In this document: positions 12,701-18,976 of the stretch, in pieces
Position numbering within the stretch: the stretch's first letter is position 1
Layout: every line of letters begins with the position of its first letter
NCBI RefSeq assembly: GCF_048771995.1
Contig: NC_133027.1
Coordinates: 62,061,501 to 62,125,500, forward strand
DNA length: 64,000 bases
Origin: Taeniopygia guttata
Taxonomy: Eukaryota > Chordata > Aves > Passeriformes > Estrildidae
Direction of reading: 5' to 3'
Position numbers and translations under genes: made by a program
Notes under the pieces: model-generated
Told to the model about the DNA's origin: nothing
Seen by the model: only the letters and a program-made list of their open reading frames with translations
Database searches by the model: none

Positions 12701-14077
12701 CAGACAATAAGAATACCAAATATTAAGAACAAGCTTTAAAAAAAAAATTCTATTGCTCTCTAGCTTTCAAGAAATTATTAACCAAAATTTACAACTGGAG
12801 AAAACATTACTTGATTCAGATTTCCTGCACTCCTGAGCAAGATCATAAAATATGTATCCTGCCAGTTCTATTTACTTTGAATATTGCTACCTCTCAATTG
12901 CATACACTGCTCAGCTACCAGAATCAACAGCAAACTTTCTCTGCCTGTAACACTAGCAGTAATTTGGAACTTGAAATAATTTTAAGGAGTTAACTTTTTC
13001 TTACATGTTGCAGCTATTTCTTCAATGTATATATTATTACATACAGGACTATGTATGGTTTTTGAGAAGTCCTGCAGAGTCCATAAGCAAATACATAAAA
13101 AAAAAAAAATTCAATTGAATCTAATGTATAAAGCAAACAGATAATAAATACATGCTACTTGCAAGAATTTGCCTTTTAAACAAAATTATTCCTTCCAGAT
13201 TTCAGCTACTTTGTATCTACAAAGTTGATCTGATTATCTGCATATAAGGATCTCTATACAAATAAACTCTTATCATTACCAGGCAGCAGCAAACCCAATG
13301 TAACACATATCATCTATCATGAACAATTTCTTTTCCTCAGCATGAATTGTGAGATTTGCCCCACAACCACTGCTACCAGCTTCCATCTTTGTGAGGCCAT
13401 AAGAATTTTGTATGCAGACAAGAGGCAGCAGCCTCATGTTGAAGACATAACGGGCAGAGAAGTTTGCAAAAGAAAAAAAAAAAGAATGCAATGCTTCCTG
13501 TAGAGCAGAAATTTATATATCCTATCTTTAATGCTCAGAAATAAATTTCAGAATTGCAAGAATTGTCATTATATGCTGAAGACACCAAACGAAACAGAGA
13601 CTAAGCAGAGCTTGAAGTAAATAAGGAAAAATAAATATTAAAAACAAGCTTTATTCAATGTTTATGAATGTAACTATTTCATGGCTCTAGAGATTACCAG
13701 AAAAAAAAATCAGATACAAGTGGAATTGAAGATAGTTTATGAAGATCACATTTAGTTAGGGAAAGACCCTCATCAAGTGTTTGTATCTGCTCCCAGATAA
13801 TCTGCTGGTGTCATATTACAGATCACTATGCAAAGCAAGGTCAGAAGCAGAGAGCAGGGACAAACAGAAGCTTTTAATCACTAAGCATTCAAGGGCTTAA
13901 ACCTTCAGTATCACTGAATTATGCACAGTGTCATGTCATTCCTTTTTATTAACACCTCAGATCAATACATAATGAACTGTACTTACTGATATCATTCCAG
14001 GGTAGGTGTTTTTTTGTGGCTGGACCAGAAGTTCCTATTTTTCTGTAGCAAAATACGCAGTAAGCAGCCACTGACAT
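615..14077 (-). CDS. SERAC1: SERAC1, serine active site containing 1 (partial gene, 11 coding exons in window)
   Basis: SERAC1 is an alpha/beta-hydrolase-like protein of the mitochondria-ER contact region. It is known to act in phosphatidylglycerol remodelling and intracellular cholesterol trafficking, and loss in humans causes MEGDEL syndrome. I assembled eleven coding exons on the minus strand (13987-14077, 12587-12623, 12122-12258, 11709-11798, 10650-10781, 8933-9054, 6755-6883, 5286-5399, 3878-4040, 1553-1703, 615-756). All have GT-AG borders and matching phases, giving 1,308 nt or 436 residues. From the N-terminus there is a hydrophobic segment at about residues 36-52, a helical armadillo-like region at about 285-385 ([21 protein letters not shown]), then the start of the hydrolase domain with [11 protein letters not shown] at 396-406. 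The human protein is 654 residues from memory, so about 220 residues, including the GHSMGG-type nucleophile region, lie left of position 1. No frameshift or internal stop is seen. It shares a bidirectional promoter with GTF2H5. Confidence 0.96.
757..1552 (-). other. SERAC1 intron 11
   Basis: Between exons 12 and 11. The short open frames here have no recognisable homology, and I see no repeat. Confidence 0.7.
1553..1703 (-). CDS. SERAC1: SERAC1 gene exon 11, residues 339-388
   Basis: It encodes [20 protein letters not shown], then [11 protein letters not shown] and [15 protein letters not shown], matching human [13 protein letters not shown]. The acceptor is ATGTAG and the donor GTAAAG (1552-1547). 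The length is 151 nt, and its last two bases AG join C of the next exon to give Ser. Confidence 0.95.
1704..3877 (-). other. SERAC1 intron 10
   Basis: AT-rich sequence of 2.2 kb. I see no exon, recognisable mobile element or RNA gene. Short open frames at 2845-3369 show no homology I know. Confidence 0.7.
3878..4040 (-). CDS. SERAC1: SERAC1 gene exon 10, residues 285-338
   Basis: It encodes [20 protein letters not shown], then a helical stretch with [20 protein letters not shown]. This is the armadillo-like helical repeat region ahead of the hydrolase domain. The acceptor is TGCCAG and the donor GTAAAC (3877-3872). The length is 163 nt, and it ends in phase 1. Confidence 0.95.
4041..5285 (-). 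other. SERAC1 intron 9
   Basis: Ordinary AT-rich intron sequence. Nothing recognisable apart from short A runs. Confidence 0.7.
5286..5399 (-). CDS. SERAC1: SERAC1 gene exon 9, residues 247-284
   Basis: It encodes [20 protein letters not shown] then [31 protein letters not shown] is shared with the human protein. The acceptor is TTTCAG and the donor GTAATT (5285-5280). The length is 114 nt, phase 0 at both ends. Confidence 0.95.
5400..6754 (-). other. SERAC1 intron 8
   Basis: Ordinary intron sequence with no repeat or exon that I can support. Confidence 0.7.
6755..6883 (-). CDS. SERAC1: SERAC1 gene exon 8, residues 204-246
   Basis: It encodes [20 protein letters not shown], then [19 protein letters not shown] and ends AAQM. 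The human counterpart reads [20 protein letters not shown]. The acceptor is TCACAG and the donor GTGAGT (6754-6749). The length is 129 nt, phase 0 at both ends. Confidence 0.95.
6884..8932 (-). other. SERAC1 intron 7, with a CR1 fragment
   Basis: It contains the CR1 copy at 7223-7815. The stretch 8450-8640 is richer in GC than its surroundings and has overlapping short open frames on both strands, but I recognise nothing in it. Confidence 0.7.
7223..7815 (-). mobile_element. CR1 LINE 3' fragment (minus orientation)
   Basis: On the plus strand it begins CATAGAATCATAAAATACTT, the reverse complement of the CR1 3' end with its ATTCTATG tail. It continues with the CR1 3' UTR and end-of-ORF2 pattern: pyrimidine-rich blocks about Caucasian-rich phrases do not apply here, but the recurrent motifs GTCCTGTCACTGG, CTTTGTTGCCCTTCTTTGGA and GTGCTCAAAACTGCACACAG do, ending near CACCAACTGGTGATGCTGTG. 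It is degenerate and truncated at its 5' side, as most avian CR1 copies are. The subfamily was not determined. Confidence 0.88.
8933..9054 (-). CDS. SERAC1: SERAC1 gene exon 7, residues 163-203
   Basis: It encodes [20 protein letters not shown], then [11 protein letters not shown] and a proline run [10 protein letters not shown], matching the human RFFLLPPPLPSLK region. The acceptor is CAACAG and the donor GTAAGT (8932-8927). The length is 122 nt and the exon ends in phase 0. Confidence 0.95.
9055..10649 (-). other. SERAC1 intron 6
   Basis: Intron sequence with two small tandem duplications: GCTGAACACTTTGGTCCTA-like units at 9509-9548 and TGTCCAAA-like units at 9670-9686. No exon or mobile element recognised. 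Confidence 0.65.
10650..10781 (-). CDS. SERAC1: SERAC1 gene exon 6, residues 119-162
   Basis: It encodes [20 protein letters not shown] then the [12 protein letters not shown] region and ends at SHWH, matching the human [20 protein letters not shown] stretch. The acceptor is TCAAAG and the donor GTAATG (10649-10644). The length is 132 nt, and the trailing G joins AT of the next exon to give Asp. Confidence 0.95.
10782..11708 (-). other. SERAC1 intron 5
   Basis: AT-rich intron, nothing recognisable. Confidence 0.65.
11709..11798 (-). CDS. SERAC1: SERAC1 gene exon 5, residues 89-118
   Basis: It encodes [20 protein letters not shown] then AKIFRRPFN. This basic amphipathic stretch corresponds to human [20 protein letters not shown]. 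The acceptor is TTGTAG and the donor GTAGGT (11708-11703). The exon is 90 nt. Confidence 0.95.
11799..12121 (-). other. SERAC1 intron 4
   Basis: Short AT-rich intron with a TATA-type low-complexity patch at 11888-11945 and an A run at 11959-11970. Confidence 0.65.
12122..12258 (-). CDS. SERAC1: SERAC1 gene exon 4, residues 44-88
   Basis: It encodes [20 protein letters not shown] and continues to PSDYQ. The first part completes the N-terminal hydrophobic segment ([15 protein letters not shown]), likely the membrane anchor or targeting region. The acceptor is CTTTAG after a long pyrimidine tract, and the donor is GTAAGA at 12121-12116. The length of 137 nt fits the phases on both sides. Confidence 0.95.
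12269..12318. repeat. 25-bp tandem duplication in SERAC1 intron 3
   Basis: Two adjacent 25-bp units share ACTGCATATGAATATCAAC plus the A-rich joint (landmark CTG at 12274 and 12299). The copy in GTF2H5 has only one unit, so the tandem step most likely happened after the larger duplication. Confidence 0.85.
12587..12623 (-). CDS. SERAC1: SERAC1 micro-exon (gene exon 3), 37 nt
   Basis: This very short exon is flanked by CAAG at 12627-12624 (acceptor) and GTAAGT at 12586-12581 (donor). Joined to its neighbours it reads [13 protein letters not shown], matching the human RNIIKFTGSLILG stretch. It forms the first half of the hydrophobic N-terminal segment. Lengths and phases (2 + 33 + 2 nt) fit both neighbours exactly. 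A diverged copy of this exon and its surroundings lies at about 17472-17805, inside GTF2H5. Confidence 0.93.
12624..13986 (-). other. SERAC1 intron 2
   Basis: It contains an unexplained open frame on the gene strand at about 13276-13480, discussed as a finding, and A runs at 13099-13111 and 13471-13482. Nothing else is recognised. Confidence 0.65.
13987..14077 (-). CDS. SERAC1: SERAC1 coding exon 1 (gene exon 2), residues 1-30
   Basis: The exon proper is 13987-14078, and the start codon is 14077-14075. The product begins [18 protein letters not shown], very close to the human start MSLAAYC, which fixes the initiator. The acceptor is preceded by a strong run of T and C on the minus strand (14079-14103) ending AATATGCAG, and only one base of 5' UTR lies in this exon. 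The donor is GTAAGT at 13986-13981. The exon ends in phase 1 after the codons for WNDI, and this joins correctly to the next exon's first two bases to make Arg. Confidence 0.95.
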
Positions 14078-15349
14078 TCTGCATATTGGGGGGGGAAAAA
14101 AAGTAATTATAGATTTGAAAATTACAGCAGAAATCCTTAGCATTTTTTTCTTGTCTTTTTACAGCAAAGGTCACAATAAACCATGTTTGTGTCATTTTGC
14201 TCCATATAAAGCACTCTGACTAAAGAACTCTAAATTTCTCAATTTATGGGCTGAATTCTCAATTTAGGGGCTGAATTTAGGTTATAAGAAAAGCTTAAAG
14301 CAGTTCTTTTGTCAATTATGTTACTGTTGATTTTATTGACTAAGTATGTCCAATTAACTTCTCTGCTTCTAAGTTTCCTTTCCTACTTTTTTGTCACTCT
14401 TCCCTAAATACCAGATATGGTCTTATCTCCATCAAGACATTACTCAGTATGACATGGGCTTTAATACAACTCAGTAACCAACCCTGTTTAAAAGTTCATC
14501 ATTTATTGTGTTGGCAAGTAAGTTTTTTATTTTGACTAACAAGACTTAAAGAGCTACTACATAAAAACGAACACTTTTTGCACACAGTGCAGAAGTAACA
14601 TGAAACTCCTATCTTCTAAGTGAAATTTTAGTGTCTGCATTGGTGCAATCATACTAACTGAAATATTGTGTTAATGTGTTTATAGATATGTAAAAACACA
14701 CCAGTATCCCTCACATACTAATCAAATTAGGTCTCTGGTACCACAATCACAATTAACTCAAAATGATAAAATGTCGCACGTGTAAACCTGATGTTGAAAT
14801 ATGGAAGCCTGATAGTCTCCTTGAATTTAAGGTAATCTCAGCAGACCAAGAAAAGTGTTTATATCAGTTTTATCGTCAGTGTCCAACATCTCCGAACAAA
14901 GGACTCTTTTTAACATGTCTTCCCTCTTTTCTTATTAACCAAAAAGTTTTGATTTTTCCCTTTTCTCTTGCTTGTGCTTGGGAGATTTTTGAAAAACATC
15001 AGCATCACCCCAGCACTGTCAAAATCACTGCACACTGCTTTTTGACTTCTGTCATTTCAACCTCATTTATCCATTCACTTCAATTGTGAAACACTTTTAA
15101 GATTTTGATCATCACTCCTCTAGAGACAACTCTCCCACTTCCAAACTCTCTGTCTCATGACAGTTCCTTTACCACCTTGGTTCACAGAATCACAGTAATC
15201 ACATTTACTCTTCTCTCTAACCACAGTCTGAAACAAACATGTGGTTCAGTGACAGCAGGTGCCACAACTACTAAAATTTAAAACATGCACCTGCAAACAC
15301 AGCAGGCTCCTCTGTTGCCAGGAGCTCCTGTTCAGGTCCGAGGGCAAGC

Positions 15350-15780
15350 ATCAAATCATCAAATGTTAAGGGTCTGGAATGGACCTTAAAGATCACCTAA
15401 TCCCAACACCGCTGCCATCGGCAGGGGAACCTCCCACCAGATCTTGTTTCTCACAGCCTTTTCCAGCCTGGCCTTGAACACTTCCAAGGCTGGGGCATCC
15501 ACAACCTTCCTGAGAAATCTGGAGTCTCCACACAACCTCCTCTTCTCTAGGCTGACCTGCCCCAACTTCCTCGCTCTGCTGTCACAGGGGAAGTGCTCCA
15601 GCCCTCTTATCAACCTCGTGGCCCTTCTCTGGACTTGCCCTAGCAGCTCCACGTCCTTCTGATGCTGGGGAGCCCAGGTGAGATCTCACCGGAGCGGAGG
15701 AGGGGCAGAATCGCCGCCCAGGGCCCGCTTCAGCCGGCTGCTCTGGGACTGGAGCGCGCACTCACGCTGGGCTTTTCATG
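15350..15780 (-). mobile_element. CR1 LINE 3' fragment (minus orientation)
   Basis: Read on the minus strand it encodes the degraded C-terminus of CR1 ORF2 ([34 protein letters not shown]) and then the typical 3' UTR motif GGACCTTAAAGATCACCTAA on the plus strand. On the far side it extends to about 15780 (GGAGCGCGCACTCACGCTGG). The final 8-mer tail is eroded. It contains a deletion around 15675 and is inactive. Confidence 0.92.
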
Positions 15781-15898
15781 CTTAGGCACATGCAAATATA
15801 ATGCAGAAGGACCCATTTCGCACCGTTCCACAGCTGGCCCAGGCAGCACCGGGGTGCGGTCCCCACCTACCCACCCCGCGACTGCGTAGCTGGGGCGT

Positions 15899-15902
<4 letters not shown>

Positions 15903-15937
<35 letters not shown>
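15903..15937. repeat. Homopolymer A run (35 A)
   Basis: There are 35 consecutive A on the plus strand, followed by an A/C-rich tail to about 15966 (AAAAAAACAACCAAACAAAA). It lies about 200 bp from the SERAC1/GTF2H5 promoter. CR1 elements do not end in long A tails, so it is not explained by the neighbouring CR1. Its length is liable to vary and to be mis-assembled. Confidence 0.95.
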
Positions 15938-15939
<2 letters not shown>

Positions 15940-16141
15940 AAAAAAAACAACCAAACAAAAAACACTACCGCAAACACAACTTTAAGCAATGCAACACATA
16001 AACGGGCAAGGAGGCAGGCTGGCGTGGCTCCGTGCCTCTTTCCAACGGGGAGGAACAGCGCACCCCCAGCGCACCCCCAGCCCGCCCGCCCAGCAGCGCC
16101 GCCGCCACCCCCGCGCCCCCCGCCCGGGCCGCCGCTCCCAC

Positions 16142-16220
16142 CTTCCGCCTGCGCCGCGCGGCCCCGCGCGCCGCGTGACGCCAGCGCGCCGCCGCCCGCC
16201 CCGGCCAATCCGCGGGCGCT
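16142..16220 (-). other. SERAC1: Predicted SERAC1 non-coding exon 1
   Basis: The 5' UTR exon is inferred from the minus-strand donor AAG|GTGGGAG at 16142/16141 inside the CpG island and from the start-codon exon having only one base of leader. The right limit (the start site) cannot be seen in the sequence and is only approximate. Confidence 0.5.
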
Positions 16221-16254
16221 GCCGGGGCCGAGCTGCGCGTGCGCGGGCGGGGCA

Positions 16255-16293
16255 CTTCCGCCGGCGGGGAAGCGGCGCGGGACGGGGCTGGAG
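16255..16293 (+). other. GTF2H5: Predicted GTF2H5 non-coding exon 1
   Basis: Inferred from the donor CTGGAG|GTGAGG at 16293/16294. A second good donor, CCGAG|GTGAGG, at 16327/16328 could be used instead. The start site is not determinable here. Confidence 0.5.
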
Positions 16294-17141
16294 GTGAGGG
16301 AGCGGGCGCGGGCTGTGTGCGGCCGAGGTGAGGGACCGCACCGGAGCCCCTGGAAACCCCTCTGAGCAAGGGCAGGACGGGCCAGCAACTCCGCTGGGGA
16401 GTAGAGTTGTCGTAAAGAGTCTTAAACCGAGGCGTTGTTTGTTTGGATTTGCGTGTTGGGGGGTATGTGGGGCGTGTTGTGCTTTCAGATTTCCCGTGAT
16501 CGCCAGTGCTGTTATAGATGGTAATATAATACTGACTTTCGCATCTAAAGATTAGCTTTTTGCATCGCAAGTACAATTTATACTTACTTTTAACTGCTTT
16601 TGTATAATACGACCTGTCAGTTTCTGTATGCACTGTATAGTTTACATGAATGTGAATAGTGTGTCAAATATATCGTAAGCTTTAGCAAACGGTTAAAATA
16701 GAGACTAAAATGCTTCAATGTAGCTGACTCAGAGAATGATGTAAAACAATTATTTTACTTCTTACATCTTCGGACTGGCCTCTCCAAGTGATAACAGTGA
16801 CAGAAAACAGAGCATAAGCATCCAGGAAGGATTTCTTTATTCTTTGCTATCACGAAGTGTGAAACAACAAGATAGAGCTACAGGAAGAAATAAAATATAT
16901 GGATCTGATTTACAGAATGTCCTGCAGACAAGTCAGAGGTTAAAACCAAACAAGAGAAACGTCAAAATCTCAAAAGAATGTTTGAATAATGTATAAACTG
17001 ATGACTACGCATGTAACCCCAGCAATGTAACTATAGAGAGAACAGAGGTTTTAGGCTATCTCTATGCTCTGGAAATTTGTCTTTCTTTTATCCTTTATGA
17101 AATTTCTAAAAATTCTAAAGAGTGAACTCTGTTTTTCACAG
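16294..17141 (+). other. GTF2H5 intron 1
   Basis: Leaves the CpG island and becomes AT-rich. Nothing recognisable in it. Confidence 0.6.
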
Positions 17142-17202
17142 TGTGATCCAAAGCAGGGGTTGCTCTTGCTGACTCTTCAGCGTTCATAAGAGAGCAGAGA
17201 AG

Positions 17203-17237
17203 ATGGTGAATGTTCTGAAAGGTGTTCTGGTTGAGTG
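17203..17237 (+). CDS. GTF2H5: GTF2H5 first coding exon, residues 1-11 plus two bases
   Basis: It encodes [11 protein letters not shown] and TG of Cys-12. The start context is AGAAGATGG, which has G at +4. The exon begins at an acceptor, TTTTTCACAG at 17141 or CTCTTCAG at 17180, leaving 61 or 22 bases of leader in this exon. The donor is GTGAGT at 17238-17243. Confidence 0.95.
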
Positions 17238-18976
17238 GTGAGTAGCAGCATTTACTGCCTCTCCTTGTGTCAAAGACTGTGTTTCTTTAGACCTGGAACT
17301 AATCTAAGTAACTGAAGAGTCAAAAGGAGGTATTGTGGGGAAGGGTGGTGCTGAACAAGCAGAGAAAAGTGCGGCCTTAGGGGGAAGAAAAAGAAGGCAA
17401 TTGTGGATAGTCTTAATGCCAAAGGCCCATTTTTCTGTTCAAGAGATTGTTTTCCACTTATGCCTAACCTCCTTAAAGAAAAGAAAACTGCATATGAATA
17501 TGGGGTAAAAAATATGATGGTGAAAAAGTTAGAAGTCACATTGTTGTAAAAATCCAGGTTATTATTTTAACTTAGCAAAGTAGAGAAAAGGATGTAAAAT
17601 ACTTAAAATTAGCATTTACTATGAGAAATTATGCTTCAAAGCTATATTCTACCATGTCTAATGGTCCTCTAATATTGTCACATTTTTGGAAAGGTTTACA
17701 AGTTAAAATTTTAGCTGTATATGTAAGTTATCTATATGCTTGTCAGGTACAACTTAACCCTAGTATGAGCGATCCAGTTACCTTGCCAATTTTTCCTTGC
17801 AAATATTAGATGTTCCCTCTTGTTCTTTGTATTGCTTGCAAGCAGAGTTTCTTGCTGTTGTTGTTTGTGAACCAAACAAACCAGTTTCTTTACTGATCCT
17901 TGAGGAAGACAAGGTAATCTTTCATTTCTTCATTCCTGTTTTGTTTTTATTTAATCAGCTCTAGACTGAATTTGGTGCAGGGCTAACATGTGGTTCTGTT
18001 TGTAGATCATATTTGAAAGGAATGTGCTTGGAGTTGATAAATGTCAGCTTTTTGGTGTAGGTGCAATGTACCTGTTTTCATATAATCTCATGTTTGGACT
18101 GAGACTCAGGCCTCTGGCTACCTCCAAAGTTAAAGGAAGCATCACTCAAGATTTGTGGGGTCGTATAGCATTACATGATGTGTAAGATTGCTGCTGTACA
18201 CTTAATCTCCTAATATGTTTGCAATCTATAACTGCACAAAAGCAGTTCCATACTTCCAAAATGTTTTGTTCTAAACAACTTACGTTTTATTTAGAAGGTG
18301 ATATCATGATCAGTTGGAGTGTGAGAAATATACAATTCTTATATGAGTACTCTTTGTCTGTGCTATACTACTTTGAGTGAGATCTGTGTTCTATCTTCTG
18401 GTTATCCCTATGCTTTAAGGAAACATATTTTTATGAGGCTATTGCTGAAATCAGAAATCTAAGTTCAGTCTTGCTTTATTAAGGGTTGGAGTTTTTGAGT
18501 TTTAGTTTTGGTTTGGGTGTTTTTGAATCTGCTTTAGCAGCAGCAAATGGAAGCTTCTGTGGTAATCAAGCAGCTGGTTCTACTCATTAGACTTTATTAC
18601 CATTTTATTTTTGTCTCTATAGTAACCAAAACTACTTGGAAAGAATCAACTTTCACTAAAGTTTCACAAAGTGTATTTAAGTTATGAAAATTAATTTTAG
18701 TTTTCCTAAACCCTTTAGGAATGTCTTTGAATGGTGTTTCTTTTGTTTGCGACTATAACTGTGAGGTAGAATCTGATGTGTGTTTGTCTCTACAGTGACC
18801 CGGCAATGAAGCAGTTTCTGCTCTACTTGGATGAGTCAAATGCTTTGGGAAAGAAGTTCATCATACAAGACCTGGATGAAACTCATGTCTTTGTGTTAGC
18901 TGAGTTGGTCAACTTCCTCCAGGAGAGAGTGGGCGAGTTAATGGACCAGAACTCGTTTCCTATTACTCAGAAGTGA
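17203..18976 (+). CDS. GTF2H5: GTF2H5, TFIIH core subunit p8/TTDA (complete, two coding exons)
   Basis: Complete CDS: join 17203-17237 and 18796-18976, 216 nt, 71 residues plus stop, the same length as the human protein. It is the smallest subunit of the general transcription and repair factor TFIIH (yeast Tfb5). It pairs with p52 (GTF2H4), stimulates the XPB ATPase during nucleotide excision repair and stabilises the complex, and human mutations cause trichothiodystrophy A. The product begins [20 protein letters not shown] and ends SFPITQK. The Cys-12 codon is split TG|T across the intron, with donor GTGAGT and acceptor TCTACAG. No stops or shifts are seen. It is nuclear and driven from the promoter shared with SERAC1. 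The intron carries a copy of SERAC1 exon 3. Confidence 0.98.
17472..17805. repeat. Diverged copy of SERAC1 intron 3/exon 3 region in GTF2H5 intron 2
   Basis: Collinear with 12259-12640 in the same orientation, about 5 kb away. Shared blocks include AAACTGCATATGAATAT, AGTCACATTG, TTAGCAAAGTAGAGAAA, CTATATTCTACCATGTCTAA, TTAAAATTTTA and GATCCAGTTACC. The flanks carry many substitutions and small indels, while the 37-bp exon segment matches at 33 of 37 positions. The copy lacks the later 25-bp tandem step. It therefore lies upstream of SERAC1's own promoter when read on SERAC1's strand. Confidence 0.88.
17759..17795 (-). pseudogene. Pseudo-exon: duplicated SERAC1 micro-exon 3
   Basis: 37 nt, the same length as the true exon at 12587-12623 and open in the same phase. 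It would read [13 protein letters not shown] against [13 protein letters not shown]. Of four differences, two are synonymous third-position changes and two fall in one codon (Ala to Gly). The acceptor AG (CAAG) is kept. The donor GTAAGT has become GTTAAGT by a one-base insertion, so splicing is probably impaired. No other SERAC1 exon accompanies it. Confidence 0.8.
18796..18976 (+). CDS. GTF2H5: GTF2H5 last coding exon, residues 12-71
   Basis: It encodes [20 protein letters not shown] then [20 protein letters not shown] and ends FPITQK, TGA at 18974-18976. The stretch covers the beta-sheet and helix that dimerise with p52. The acceptor is TTGTCTCTACAG. Confidence 0.97.

Larger units (their letters stand above)
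14079..16141 (-). other. SERAC1 intron 1, with CR1 and long A run
   Basis: The intron lies between the predicted non-coding exon 1 and the start-codon exon. It holds the CR1 fragment at 15350-15780 and a 35-base A run at 15903-15937. A short near-duplicate (TCTCAATTTATGGGCTGAAT-like) sits at 14236-14277. It merges into the CpG island at its right end. Confidence 0.7.
16040..16340. promoter_or_regulatory. Bidirectional CpG-island promoter of SERAC1 and GTF2H5
   Basis: This is a dense CpG island between divergent genes. Visible motifs are a CCAAT box at 16205-16209, an NRF1-like TGCGCGTGCGCG at 16234-16245, a GC box GGGCGGGGC at 16245-16253, an ETS/GABPA-type CACTTCCGCC at 16253-16262 and a TGACG half-site at 16176-16180. 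There is no TATA box. Candidate first-exon donors point both ways: GCGGAAG|GTGGGAG on the minus strand (exon end at 16142) and GGAG|GTGAGG on the plus strand (exon end at 16293). The two start sites must therefore lie within roughly 150 bp. NRF1 with ETS and CCAAT is a common set for housekeeping and mitochondrial genes. Confidence 0.88.
17238..18795 (+). other. GTF2H5 intron 2
   Basis: It contains the duplicated SERAC1 segment at about 17472-17805. Elsewhere it is ordinary T-rich intron sequence. Confidence 0.75.

Noticed and set aside
15444-15662. Plus-strand frame of 72 codons at 15.4-15.7 kb
   Set aside because: Shadow of the minus-strand CR1 ORF2 remnant.
15867-16633. Several long overlapping open frames (up to 222 codons) around 16.0-16.6 kb
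   Set aside because: They lie in the CpG island, where stop codons are rare because of base composition. They are Pro/Arg/Ala-rich and overlap on both strands. The real content is the shared promoter and first exons.
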